DNA of 30,512 nt from DASZKW01 sp035552775 (GTDB taxonomy: Bacteria; Actinomycetota; Acidimicrobiia; Acidimicrobiales; Palsa-688): assembly GCA_035552775.1 (NCBI GenBank), contig DASZKW010000042.1:1-30512 (forward strand), read 5' to 3'. A program made the position numbers and the translations under genes. Positions 9,401 through 16,812 of the stretch are shown here, piece after piece. The first letter of the stretch is position 1. The number at the start of each line of letters is the position of its first letter. The notes beneath the pieces were generated by a model. It had not been told where the DNA came from. It ran no database searches and was given only the letters and a program-made list of their open reading frames with translations.

Positions 9401-9755
9401 ACGAACGGTTGAGGAGCAGGGTGCCGGTATCGAGGGGGACCGCAGACACGTCGGCATAGGTCGGCGCGCCGACTTGGGCGAACACGTCACTCAACCGTAC
9501 GGTGACGTCGCCGGTGGCCAGGTCGAGCACCACCAGGGGCCGGTTGTCGTCGAGCACGATGGACCCCCCGAAGATCCGGGGATGGCTGGCGGGTGTCGCG
9601 GGCCCGGCCACCGCGGACCACAGGAACCCCAGGAGCACCGCCATCACGACGGCGCCGCCGAACAGGGCGGCCGGGGGGCTGAAGCCGCTGGCCGCGCCCT
9701 GCCCCGAGGCGCGCTCACCGAAGCGGGTCGGCTGCCACCGCCGCGAGCTCCGCAC
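6408..9755 (-). CDS. Large membrane-anchored fibronectin type III domain protein
   Basis: This is a 1115-aa envelope protein. A basic N-terminus leads to a membrane helix at about residues 27-50 that may be an uncleaved signal anchor. Residues 60-480 form a repetitive beta-rich region that may be a propeller. At least three fibronectin type III-like units follow (about 520-820; recognisable by VLVSWSYPL, YQVTVTAYI and ATITGLAPGRSYQPTVTV), with several Cys residues that could form disulfides outside the cell. Two more beta domains come next, then a threonine-rich linker (about 1015-1050) and a C-terminal hydrophobic segment with the basic tail GRTRKRRR. No clear sortase motif is present. It is the first gene of the operon and appears to start leaderless at this GTG. 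A surface or periplasmic scaffold role is inferred. Confidence 0.82.
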   Translation of the reverse strand: MRSSRRWQPTRFGERASGQGAASGFSPPAALFGGAVVMAVLLGFLWSAVAGPATPASHPRIFGGSIVLDDNRPLVVLDLATGDVTVRLSDVFAQVGAPTYADVSAVPLDTGTLLLNRSSGSFNLLGKDNFVLERTGGGVGLGSPAGITGATGIADGDSAYIVRQAPHATVSLVGADTVAAAAQAGPVPGTGPQRGSPVTVAPRGFATLAGSVAGRPGAEAAAGGDLYALVATGTQSSVVELRPNPAGPDGLTAENRGAAGRPGAPAALEAAPAIGVTSSAAPAEVALATPGLVRLYPPATRAGAHRDVAVPATQDATAILPVSGAHGSVWFVAQTHSAWSLFGVDPAGRVSGPHVLVGVPAGAPLATPALSAGRIYTMARNTASPTSAPQPALWSIDTASGAVATVAGEARYPRDSPSERASFASTQVVADGPRVIFDNPDSLLGVVVFTDGSHPPTTFDKSTAVTISATGALAVASGATGGPGKPKTTPGHGAATTVPPVSPPAAAPQVSAQVVCADTTQTPRAPQITSAIPSAHSVLVSWSYPLLDEQDCEPDSWAVRVRALQGPQPAQPVRAESGQLQYGFAGLRPNDIYQVTVTAYIRNQSTPSAPVDFTTTATGPDPPVSVTTTSDGNGNWIVSWVPCTAADCYVPADAWVVTATTCGSFVGTPPSVQVTGSQTSVVVPAGDLLGASLSFSVHGVTASGISGDPTRDRSCAESWRPPDPSHISVKASAVPSGATVAATVEVSADEDPVQAYGSAATEFTYQVGTATVGPTTATTATITGLAPGRSYQPTVTVAPRDQPQASVTVTGQPFTRTLPWPATLALRAAANVDPANPNAGNVIASFTGVPPVSLAAAGQLTCGSVGIPEGGVLDPTGHLSLPIDLTKLGGNCNLTLSLTETSTRDYGVASRALSAGFSVGTLVDQNTFTVTYGFPGLLQLSAVVNGQTLGEGVNWAIVVSSPPSCTGVSQSSAGAPQVPVTLDLSGCDSAILPSPVTVTVSYTYLGTQISFDVVNSSTPPTTTTTTTIAPTTTTTATTTTTTLAPTTTSVTTAPTTGAVGLSSPSTALAGASTPLAGGGGSGRPVVDVIMAASALALVTGRLCGRTRKRRRDDTR
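6605..6715. repeat. Low-complexity tract encoding a threonine-rich linker
   Basis: Runs of GTG/GTC triplets on the plus strand encode long Thr stretches broken by Ala-Pro on the minus strand. It is a spacer before the C-terminal anchor of the FnIII protein and a likely site of length variation. Confidence 0.8.
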
Positions 9756-9769
9756 AGAATTGAACTATA
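9756..9769 (-). promoter_or_regulatory. Leaderless-type promoter of the FnIII-moxR operon
   Basis: A -10-like TATAGT at 9769-9764 lies 8 bases before the GTG at 9755, inside a small AT-rich island. Transcription would begin at or next to the start codon. No Shine-Dalgarno sequence and no clear -35 box are visible. Confidence 0.5.
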
Positions 9770-9795
9770 TCGACAGGTGCCTGAGGAGACGCGCC

Positions 9796-9812
9796 GCCCG
9801 TCGGCGACGGGC
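9796..9812 (-). terminator. Hairpin after the Rv2466c-like gene
   Basis: A perfect 7-bp stem (9796-9802 with 9806-9812, loop GGC) lies 35 bases beyond the stop of the reductase gene and before the FnIII promoter. There is no T-tract, so the terminator call is tentative. Confidence 0.4.
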
Positions 9813-9846
9813 AAGCCTGCCAGGCGGGTCCCTTCAGGTCAGTTCG

Positions 9847-10482
9847 TCAGTCGAAGATCGGGTCGCGCGTCCGGCTGCGCTTGAGCTCGAAGAAGCCGTC
9901 GGTACCGGCCACCGCCAGCACGCCGTCCCACAGCGTGCCTGCGGCCTCGCCGCGGGGGATGGGGCTGACGACGGGGCCGAAGAACGCGACACCCGCCACG
10001 CTGATAACCGGGGTGCCCACCTCATAGCCCACCTGGTCCATGCCCTCGTGGTGGGACGCTTCGAGGGCGGCGTCGAAGTCGGTGCTGCTGGCGGCCGCGG
10101 CCAGGCTCTCGGGCAGGCCGACCTCGCGCAGGGCATCGGAGATGGTCGCCGCGTCGCGCTCGGCCTTATCGTGGTGGAAGCGGTTGCCGAGTGCTGTGTA
10201 GAGGGGAAGGAGGACCTCGTCGCCGTGGGCTTGGGCGGCGGCGATGCACACCCGCACCGGCCCCCAAGCCTTCTCCATGAGCTCCTGGTACTCCTCGGAG
10301 AGCTCCCGGCCCTGGTTGAGGTAGGCCAGCGACATGACGTGCCAGCGCACGTCCACCGCCCTGACCCGGCCGACCTCGAGCATCCAGCGCGAAGCGATCC
10401 ATGCCCACGGGCAGACGGGGTCGAACCAGAAGTCGGCGGTCTCGCGCTCTTCGCTCATGGTGGAGTGCAACCGCGGAGGCAC
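9847..10482 (-). CDS. DsbA-family reductase resembling mycothiol-dependent nitroreductase Rv2466c, monothiol form
   Basis: This 211-aa protein has a DsbA/thioredoxin-like fold and closely resembles Mycobacterium tuberculosis Rv2466c: ADFWFDP before the active site, then HVMSLA, AWGPVRV, HHEGMD, GVAFFGPV, IPRGE and FFELKR. Rv2466c uses a CPWC active site to accept electrons from mycothiol and reduce targets including nitro compounds. Here the motif is CPWAW: the first Cys is kept and the second is Ala, so it can only act as a monothiol. The cis-proline loop (GTP) is present. I chose the GTG at 10482 because GAGGA lies about 9 bases upstream and the length then matches the family; the ATG at 10458 is an alternative. 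It is divergent from the S9 peptidase gene. Confidence 0.88.
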   Translation of the reverse strand: MPPRLHSTMSEERETADFWFDPVCPWAWIASRWMLEVGRVRAVDVRWHVMSLAYLNQGRELSEEYQELMEKAWGPVRVCIAAAQAHGDEVLLPLYTALGNRFHHDKAERDAATISDALREVGLPESLAAAASSTDFDAALEASHHEGMDQVGYEVGTPVISVAGVAFFGPVVSPIPRGEAAGTLWDGVLAVAGTDGFFELKRSRTRDPIFD

Positions 10483-10516
10483 CGGATTCGTTCCTCGGCG
10501 CCATCCTGTGGCTGAT

Positions 10517-10523
10517 TACCGTA
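10517..10523. promoter_or_regulatory. Overlapping divergent -10 elements
   Basis: The plus strand reads TACCGT at 10517-10522, six bases before the GTG at 10529. The minus strand reads TACGGT at 10523-10518, about 35 bases before the GTG at 10482. If both are real, only one polymerase could use the site at a time. Confidence 0.4.
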
Positions 10524-10528
10524 AGCGC

Positions 10529-12649
10529 GTGCACGCCGACACGTTCCCCCGCCAGCAGGCCCGTACCCGCCGCTTCAGCCTCGGAGTGGCCCGCACGTTC
10601 TCGGTGTCGCCCGACGGCTCTCGGGTGGTGTTCCTGCGCTCCGCCGCGTGCGACGACCCGCTGACGGCGCTGTGGGCGATGGACGTCGCCACCGGCGAGG
10701 AGCGTGTCGCCGCTGACCCGCGTGACCTGGAGACGGGAGGCCCTTTCCCCGACTCCCCGGCGGAGGAGATGGCCCGGCGCCAACGGAGCCGGGAGATGGC
10801 CGACGGCATCGTCGCCTACTCCACCGACCGCAACCTGCGCCGCGGCGCCTTCGCCCTCGCCGGGGAGCTCTGGGTGGCCGACCTCGACGCCGGCGGCTGC
10901 CGGCGTTGGGCCGCTACCGGCCCCGTGTTCGATCCCCGCATGGACCCCTCCGGCGCCGCCGTGGCCTACTGCTCCGGGCGACACGTGCGCGTGGTGGATG
11001 CCGCCGGGGCCGACAGTGTACTGGCCGGCGAGGAGCGGGAGGAGGTGACCTGGGGCCAGGCGGAGTTCGTCGCCGCCGAGGAGATGGGGCGCTCCCGTGG
11101 CCATTGGTGGGCCCCGGACGGGAGGAGCCTGCTCGCCACCCGCGTCGACGTGAGCGCTGTCGCCACCTGGTGGATAGCCGACCCCGCCCACCCGGATCGG
11201 GCACCGGTCGCTCACCGCTACCCGGCCGCCGGGACCGCCGACGCCCACGTCACCCTGCACCACGTCGACCTCGCCGGCGCCAGCAACGAGATCAGCTGGG
11301 ACCGGGGCGCCCTGCCCTACCTCGTCGCCGTCACGTGGACCCCCTGCGGCCCCCCCCTTGTCGTGGTGGAGAGCCGCGACCACACCCGCAGCCAGGTCCT
11401 GTCGGTCGACGTCGCCACCGGCGCCACCACCACCCTCGCCGAGCACCGGGACGACGCGTGGGTGGACCGGCCCCCCGGCCTGCCGGCGTGGCTGGCCGAC
11501 GGCCGCCTGGTGTGGGCGGGTGACACCGACGACACCACCCGCCTCACCGTCGGCGGGGAGGCGGTGACCCCGCCCGGCCTCCAGGTCCGCGACGTGGGCT
11601 CGGTGGGCGAGGACGTGGTGTTCACCGCCTCGCCCGATCCGACCACGATACAGCTGTGGCGCTGGTCCGACGCGGGCCTCGAGCGCCTGGCCCCGACGGG
11701 CGGCGCGGGGATGGCCACGGGGGTCGCCGGGGGTCCGACGGTGGTGGTGGTCGAGCACTGGCTGGACGCCGCCAGCCGCTCGACGGTCCGGGACCGGCCC
11801 GTGGCGTTCGGGACGGGGGGGCGCCGGCAGGACCACGAGGTCGTCTCCCACGCCGCGGACCCGCTGGTAACGCCCAGCGTGCGCATCCTCGAGGTCGGCC
11901 CCGAGCGCCTGAGGGTCGGCGTGCTGATGCCGACCGGCCACCGGCCGGGCCGGAGTGTGCCCGTCGTGATGTCGCCCTACGGCGGCCCCGGCGTGGCCCG
12001 CGTCGTGCGAGCCAGGTCCGCCTGGCTCGAGTCGCAGTGGTTGGCGGACCAGGGTTTCGCCGTGGTGGTCGCCGACGGGCGGGGCACGCCGGGGCGGGGG
12101 CCGGCGTGGGAGCGCGCCATCCACGGCGACCTCGCCACCGCCGTGCTCGCCGACCAGGTGGACGCACTCCACGGCGCGGCCGCCGAAGTGGCCGACCTGG
12201 ACACCACCCGCGTCGGCATCCGGGGGTGGTCGTTCGGCGGGTACCTGGCGGCGCTGGCCGTCCTCCGCCGGCCCGACGTCTTCTCCGTCGCCGTGGCCGG
12301 CGCCCCGGTGACCGACTGGCGCCTCTACGACACCTACTACACCGAGCGCTACCTCGGGCACCCCGAGGCCGCGCCGGGCGCCTACGAACGTACGTCGCTG
12401 CTGGGCGACGCGGCCAAGCTCGAGCGGCCGCTGATGATCATCCACGGCCTCGTCGACGACAACGTCGTGGTCGCCCACAGCCTGCGCCTCTCGCAGCGCC
12501 TTATCGAAGCGGGCCGTCCGCACTGCGTCCTCCCCCTGAGCGGAGTGACCCACATGGCCTCCCAGGAGGACGTGGCAGAGCACCTCCTCGGTCTGCAAGC
12601 CGAGTTCCTGGCCCGTCACCTCGGTGTGCCCGCCTCGCGGCGAGGGTAG
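10529..12649 (+). CDS. S9 family serine peptidase, dipeptidyl peptidase IV type
   Basis: This is a cytoplasmic prolyl-oligopeptidase-family enzyme of about 706 aa. The N-terminal half is a DPP-IV-type beta-propeller with the paired-glutamate motif (FVAAEEMGR) that anchors the substrate amino terminus and the RYPAAGT motif. The C-terminal alpha/beta-hydrolase half carries the nucleophile Ser in GWSFGGY, the Asp region HGLVDDNV and the catalytic His in GVTHMA. It should remove N-terminal dipeptides, usually after Pro or Ala. There is no signal peptide. The start is uncertain: GTG at 10529 sits 6 bases after a -10-like TACCGT, while GTG at 10508 and an upstream ATG at 10457 are in frame. Earlier codons would overlap the divergent gene. 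Confidence 0.9.
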   Translation: MHADTFPRQQARTRRFSLGVARTFSVSPDGSRVVFLRSAACDDPLTALWAMDVATGEERVAADPRDLETGGPFPDSPAEEMARRQRSREMADGIVAYSTDRNLRRGAFALAGELWVADLDAGGCRRWAATGPVFDPRMDPSGAAVAYCSGRHVRVVDAAGADSVLAGEEREEVTWGQAEFVAAEEMGRSRGHWWAPDGRSLLATRVDVSAVATWWIADPAHPDRAPVAHRYPAAGTADAHVTLHHVDLAGASNEISWDRGALPYLVAVTWTPCGPPLVVVESRDHTRSQVLSVDVATGATTTLAEHRDDAWVDRPPGLPAWLADGRLVWAGDTDDTTRLTVGGEAVTPPGLQVRDVGSVGEDVVFTASPDPTTIQLWRWSDAGLERLAPTGGAGMATGVAGGPTVVVVEHWLDAASRSTVRDRPVAFGTGGRRQDHEVVSHAADPLVTPSVRILEVGPERLRVGVLMPTGHRPGRSVPVVMSPYGGPGVARVVRARSAWLESQWLADQGFAVVVADGRGTPGRGPAWERAIHGDLATAVLADQVDALHGAAAEVADLDTTRVGIRGWSFGGYLAALAVLRRPDVFSVAVAGAPVTDWRLYDTYYTERYLGHPEAAPGAYERTSLLGDAAKLERPLMIIHGLVDDNVVVAHSLRLSQRLIEAGRPHCVLPLSGVTHMASQEDVAEHLLGLQAEFLARHLGVPASRRG

Positions 12650-12704
12650 GACGTCGCGGGACCGGGCCGGTTGGCCCGGGTTCGGCGTAAGGGAGCGAGG
12701 CGAC

Positions 12705-13061
12705 GTGTTCGAAGCAGACAACATCCGCGACTGGCGAGAGCACGACGTGGTCGACCCCGACGGCGACAGGATCGGATCCCTCGAAGCGGTCTACGTCGAC
12801 ACGGCCACCGACCAGCCCGCATTCGCGTCGGTCAAGATCGGGATGATCGGTCGCCACAGGCTCGCCTTCGTCCCCCTGGCTGGGGCTACGGTGGCCCCCC
12901 GTTATCTCAAGGTGACCAGCCCCAAGAAGCTGGTAAGGGACGCTCCCGCTATCGACACCGACGGCGAGTTGCTGGCCGAGGTCGAGCCGGAGCTGTTCGA
13001 GCACTACGGGCTGGCCTACCAGCCCGGCGCCAGCGGCGAGCGCAGGTTGGCGCGGCGCTGA
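12705..13061 (+). CDS. PRC-barrel domain protein
   Basis: This small acidic protein (118 aa) has one PRC-barrel domain: REHDVVDPDGDRIGSLEAVYVD is the typical beta start, followed by FASVKIG and FVPLAGA. PRC barrels bind RNA or protein partners, for example in RimM and photosynthetic reaction centres; in actinobacteria such stand-alone proteins have no settled role and are often stress-associated. I chose GTG at 12705 because homology-like sequence begins there and GGGAG/GAGG lies just upstream; the frame is open back to 12624. Its TGA overlaps the ATG of the next small membrane protein (TGATG). Confidence 0.85.
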   Translation: MFEADNIRDWREHDVVDPDGDRIGSLEAVYVDTATDQPAFASVKIGMIGRHRLAFVPLAGATVAPRYLKVTSPKKLVRDAPAIDTDGELLAEVEPELFEHYGLAYQPGASGERRLARR

Positions 13062-13228
13062 TGGCGCTTTTCCTCTTCGTCGTCATCGTCGCCATCGCCC
13101 TCGGGATCATCGGTGCCGTGATCAAGGGACTGATCTACCTGCTCGTCATCGGGATAATCGTGCTCGTCGTCGACCTGGTTCTCCTGGGTGGCCGTCTGCG
13201 CGGGCGGCGCCGGCGACCGTCCCGGTAG
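13061..13228 (+). CDS. Small hydrophobic membrane protein (55 aa)
   Basis: The start ATG overlaps the stop of the PRC-barrel gene (TGATG). The 55-aa product has two hydrophobic helices (about residues 3-20 and 24-43) and a very basic tail (GRLRGRRRRPSR). The overlap suggests coupled translation with the PRC-barrel protein. Function is not known. Confidence 0.7.
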   Translation: MALFLFVVIVAIALGIIGAVIKGLIYLLVIGIIVLVVDLVLLGGRLRGRRRRPSR

Positions 13229-13250
13229 GCCGTCCCGCTGTCAATGGTGC

Positions 13251-13376
13251 ATGGCACCAGCCTGGCGGTCACCCGCCGCGGCGCTACCCGATGACGACGA
13301 TGAGCGCCTGCGCTGGCTGACCCGGGAGTGGGCAATAGTCGACGAGTGGATCGACGCCCGCCGGCCGGCGCATTGA
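13251..13376 (+). CDS. Small hypothetical protein (41 aa)
   Basis: An ATG-initiated frame encodes 41 residues with an acidic stretch followed by a likely amphipathic helix rich in Trp, Arg and Glu (ERLRWLTREWAIVDEWIDA). The composition looks like real coding sequence. No Shine-Dalgarno is obvious, and the gene is not recognised. It lies 22 bases after the small membrane protein. Confidence 0.4.
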   Translation: MAPAWRSPAAALPDDDDERLRWLTREWAIVDEWIDARRPAH

Positions 13377-13407
13377 CGGAGCAGGGGCCCAGCGGAAGGA
13401 TGCGGGT

Positions 13408-13452
13408 ATGAGCGACCATCCGGGCGGGCGGCGATCGGCGGGGCGGCGATGA
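13408..13452 (+). CDS. Possible 14-aa leader ORF before glutamate dehydrogenase
   Basis: ATG at 13408 follows GGAAGGA at good spacing and encodes MSDHPGGRRSAGRR before a TGA that overlaps the glutamate dehydrogenase start (ATGA, 13449-13452). The dehydrogenase itself has only GC-rich sequence and no clean ribosome site before its ATG, so this mini-ORF may deliver ribosomes by coupling. The peptide shows no run of a regulatory amino acid other than five Arg. Confidence 0.35.
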   Translation: MSDHPGGRRSAGRR

Positions 13453-16400
13453 CAGGCGGTACCTGGGTTGAGCAGCTCGGGGCGGTGCTCGCCAGTGAGG
13501 GCCACGGGGGACCCGCCGACGCCGAGGCGTTCGCGGCGCGGGTGCCGGCCGGCTACCGGGAGCGCACGCCCGTCGAGGAGGCCGCCGCCGACCTGGTGGA
13601 GCTCGGGTCGCTGGTTGCCGCTTCGCCCGCAGCCCACCGGGCTCCGACCGCGACCAGCGGTCGGCAGCGGTTCGCGGTGCGGCCCGCGCCGGTCGACGGC
13701 ACGTTCCGTCTCCGCCGCTACGGGGAGAACCCCGTCGAGCTGAGCAGCTTCCTGCCCGTCGTGGAGAGCTTCGGGATCTCCGTGCTCGAGGCGGTGCCCC
13801 ACCGCGTCCCCGACATCGGCGGCGTGGTCGTGCACCTCGACGACTTCGGCCTGCGCGCCGAGCCTCCGGCGATCGTCGATGCCCTCAGCGACGGGCCCCG
13901 CCTCGTCGCCGCCCTCCACGGCGTGCTCGGCGGCGAGGCCGATGTCGATTCCCTCAACCGCCTGGTCATCGCGGCCGGCGTCGGCTGGCGTGAGGTGGGC
14001 ATCCTGCGCGCCTACCGCCGCTACCGGCGCCAGGCCGGCAGCGCCCTGTCGGACCTGGGCCTCGCCGACCCGTTGGTGGCGTTCCCCGACGTGGCCCGCG
14101 CCCTGCTCGGGTACTTCGGCGCCCGCTTCGATCCCGACGGTGACGGCCCAGCCGGCCCCACGGCCGTCGCCGCCCGGGGAGCGGTGGTCGACGCCCTCGC
14201 GGCGGTCACCCTCCTGGAGCAGGACCAGGCGTTGCGGGGCTACCTGGCCCTGATCGACGCCACCGTGCGTACCAACTGGTTCCGCCGCGACCCTGCCCCG
14301 CCCGAGGGCTCGGGAGGTCACCGGCCCACCCTGGCACTCAAGTTCGACAGCACCCTCGTGCCCGAGCTCCAACCTCCCCGCCCGCGCTGGGAGACCTTCG
14401 TGTACGCCCCCGTCGTCGAGGGCGTCCACCTGCGGGCCGGGCCGGTGGCACGCGGCGGTATCCGCTGGAGCGACCGAGGCGACGATCTGCGCAGTGAGGT
14501 GCTCGACCTGGCGGCCGCACAGGTGAAGAAGAACGCCATCATCGTGCCCACCGGAGCCAAGGGTGGCTTCGTCTGCCGGGCGGGATGCGACCCCCGGGAC
14601 GCCTACTCCATGTTCGTCGCCGCGCTGCTCGACGTGACCGACAACCTCGTCGGCGGGGTGGCGGTGGCACCCGCCGGCGTGGTGTGCGCCGACGGAGACG
14701 ACCCGTACCTGGTGGTGGCGGCCGACCGGGGCACCGCGACCTACTCGGACCTGGCCAACGAGATCAGCGAGCGGGCCGGCTACTGGCTCGGGGACGCCTT
14801 CGCGTCGGGCGGCTCCAGCGGCTACGACCACAAGGCGATGGGGATCACCGCCCGGGGGGCGTGGAAAGCAGTCGAGCGTCACTTTCGCCAGCTCGGGATG
14901 GATGTCCGGAGTGACCCCTTGCGCGTGGCGGGGGTCGGGGACATGTCGGGTGACGTCTTCGGCAACGGCATGATCAGGAGCCGGGCCATTCGCCTGGTCG
15001 CCGCCTTCGACCACCGACACGTCTTCGTCGACCCCGACCCCGACCCCGAGTCCTCCTTCGCCGAGCGGGTACGCCTGGCCTCCCTTCCCCGCTCCAGCTG
15101 GGACGACTACGACCGGGACTTGCTGTCGCCGGGCGGGGGCGTGTGGCCCCGCGACACCGCCCGCATCGACCTGGCCCCCGAAGCCGCCGCGGCCCTCGGC
15201 ACCTCGGAGCCGTCGATGAGTCCCCTCGGGCTCATCTCGGTCATCTTGGGGGCCCACGTCGACCTGCTGTGGTTCGGCGGCATCGGGACCTACATCAAGG
15301 CACCGACGGAGACCGACGCCGACATCGGCGACCACGCCAACGACGCGGTGCGGATAACCGCCGACCACGTGCGGGCCCGGGTGATAGCAGAAGGAGGCAA
15401 CCTCGGCGTAACCCAGCGGGCCCGGATCCGCTACTCCAGGCGGGGAGGCCGCATCAACACCGACTTCATCGACAACGCGGCCGGGGTGGCCACCTCCGAC
15501 CGCGAGGTCAACCTCAAGATCCTGCTTCGCCTGGCGATGGACGAGGGTCGCCTCGACATGGCCGGGCGCGACAAGTTGCTGCAGGCCGTCGAAGGTGACG
15601 TGGCGTCCGAGGTGCTGCGTCAGGTCGACCACAGCGTTGCCGCCCTCACCCGGGCCGTGCCCGATTCTGCAGACGACCTAGCCGCTTACGTCGCCCTCAT
15701 GGATGTCCTCGAGGGGCGGGCGCAGCTGGACCGGGCGGTCGAAGCCCTGCCGGACGCCGACGAGCTGGGCGTACGCGCCACCGCCGGGGCGGGCCTGATC
15801 CGGCCGGAGTTGGCGGTGCTGCTCGCCTACGCCAAGACGGACCTGGTGGCAGCCGTGGTGTCCTCACCGCTCGTCGACGACGGATCATTCACCGAGGCGG
15901 TGGGCAGCTATTTCCCTGACGCGGTGCGAGCATTAACAGGCGACCTGATCCGGCGTCACCGCTTGTACCGGGAACTGGCGGCCACCGGCCTGGCCGGTGC
16001 CATCGTGGACCAGATGGGCATCACCTGGGCCCACGAGCTGGCCGCCGAGATGGGGGTGTCGCTGCCCGAGGTCGCCGGGTGCTGGTGGGCTGCGTGGCAG
16101 GTGCTCGGCGCCGAGAGGGCTTTCGAGGAGTTGGAGCAGGTCGCCGGCACAATCACCGTGGATGCCGAGGACGAGCTCCACCGCACGCTCGCCGCAGCCG
16201 TAGGTGCGCTCGCCCGCGCCTACTTGTTGGACGGGTCCGGCACCCCCCCGTCCCGGCGGGTGGCCGACGACGGCCCCCTCGTCGGACACGTCGGCTCCGG
16301 CTCGGGTGGCGGCCGCCCGACGGAACACGAGGCGCTCGACCCAGGTCCGAGCGGCCCGGGCGAAGGTGCTCACCGCTCCCGCGAACCGCTGGTGGCGTGG

Positions 16401-16808
16401 GCGCGCGCCTGGGCGGAACGGGCCCGCGTGGCGGACATAGGGCCCGTCGCCCGGACCACCGCCCGGGCGGTCCCCGCGGTGAGCGCCGCCCTGAGAGAGC
16501 TCGACGGTAGCTCTGGCGTGGCCGATCTGATCGAGCGCATACGGGGTTCGGACATGCACGGTCGCTGGGCGCGCTGGCACGCACGGGCGCTCATCGACGA
16601 TCTCCACCGCTTCCGGCGCCACGCGGCCGCCGCTGCGTTGCGCTCCGCCCCCGAAGCCGCCCCGGGCGAGGCGGTCGCCCGCTGGATGGCCGGGCACGAG
16701 CGGGCGGTGACCAGAGCCCGCGGCGCGGCCGCGGCGCCGCTTCCCGCCGGCGACGACCAGTTGGCCATGGCCGCCCTCGCCGTGCGCTTCCTCACCGGCG
16801 GGACGTAG
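13449..16808 (+). CDS. NAD-specific glutamate dehydrogenase, large type (shortened)
   Basis: This enzyme interconverts glutamate and 2-oxoglutarate plus ammonia using NAD and would work in glutamate catabolism in the cytoplasm. Residues about 330-375 hold the family core (ARGGIRWSDRGDDLRSEVLD, KKNAIIVPTGAKGGF). A Rossmann part follows with DMSGDVFGNGM, LLWFGGIGTYIKA, VIAEGGNLGVTQRARI and INTDFIDNAAGV. A long helical C-terminal domain follows. The product is 1119 aa, against about 1600 for the well-known L-180 type, and the missing part is the N-terminal regulatory (ACT-like) region. The frame has no obvious break, so this seems a natural shorter architecture. An insertion rich in Gly, Ser and Pro near residues 940-980 looks disordered. 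Confidence 0.92.
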   Translation: MTGGTWVEQLGAVLASEGHGGPADAEAFAARVPAGYRERTPVEEAAADLVELGSLVAASPAAHRAPTATSGRQRFAVRPAPVDGTFRLRRYGENPVELSSFLPVVESFGISVLEAVPHRVPDIGGVVVHLDDFGLRAEPPAIVDALSDGPRLVAALHGVLGGEADVDSLNRLVIAAGVGWREVGILRAYRRYRRQAGSALSDLGLADPLVAFPDVARALLGYFGARFDPDGDGPAGPTAVAARGAVVDALAAVTLLEQDQALRGYLALIDATVRTNWFRRDPAPPEGSGGHRPTLALKFDSTLVPELQPPRPRWETFVYAPVVEGVHLRAGPVARGGIRWSDRGDDLRSEVLDLAAAQVKKNAIIVPTGAKGGFVCRAGCDPRDAYSMFVAALLDVTDNLVGGVAVAPAGVVCADGDDPYLVVAADRGTATYSDLANEISERAGYWLGDAFASGGSSGYDHKAMGITARGAWKAVERHFRQLGMDVRSDPLRVAGVGDMSGDVFGNGMIRSRAIRLVAAFDHRHVFVDPDPDPESSFAERVRLASLPRSSWDDYDRDLLSPGGGVWPRDTARIDLAPEAAAALGTSEPSMSPLGLISVILGAHVDLLWFGGIGTYIKAPTETDADIGDHANDAVRITADHVRARVIAEGGNLGVTQRARIRYSRRGGRINTDFIDNAAGVATSDREVNLKILLRLAMDEGRLDMAGRDKLLQAVEGDVASEVLRQVDHSVAALTRAVPDSADDLAAYVALMDVLEGRAQLDRAVEALPDADELGVRATAGAGLIRPELAVLLAYAKTDLVAAVVSSPLVDDGSFTEAVGSYFPDAVRALTGDLIRRHRLYRELAATGLAGAIVDQMGITWAHELAAEMGVSLPEVAGCWWAAWQVLGAERAFEELEQVAGTITVDAEDELHRTLAAAVGALARAYLLDGSGTPPSRRVADDGPLVGHVGSGSGGGRPTEHEALDPGPSGPGEGAHRSREPLVAWARAWAERARVADIGPVARTTARAVPAVSAALRELDGSSGVADLIERIRGSDMHGRWARWHARALIDDLHRFRRHAAAAALRSAPEAAPGEAVARWMAGHERAVTRARGAAAAPLPAGDDQLAMAALAVRFLTGGT

Positions 16809-16812
16809 CGCA

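Noticed and set aside
10166..12724. 852-codon minus-strand frame opposite the S9 peptidase
   Set aside because: It mirrors the codon pattern of the peptidase, which has all catalytic motifs. The frame itself shows only low-complexity Gly/His/Arg sequence.
13284..15632. 782-codon minus-strand frame opposite glutamate dehydrogenase
   Set aside because: It is an antisense shadow of a gene with clear family motifs, and no protein features were found in it.
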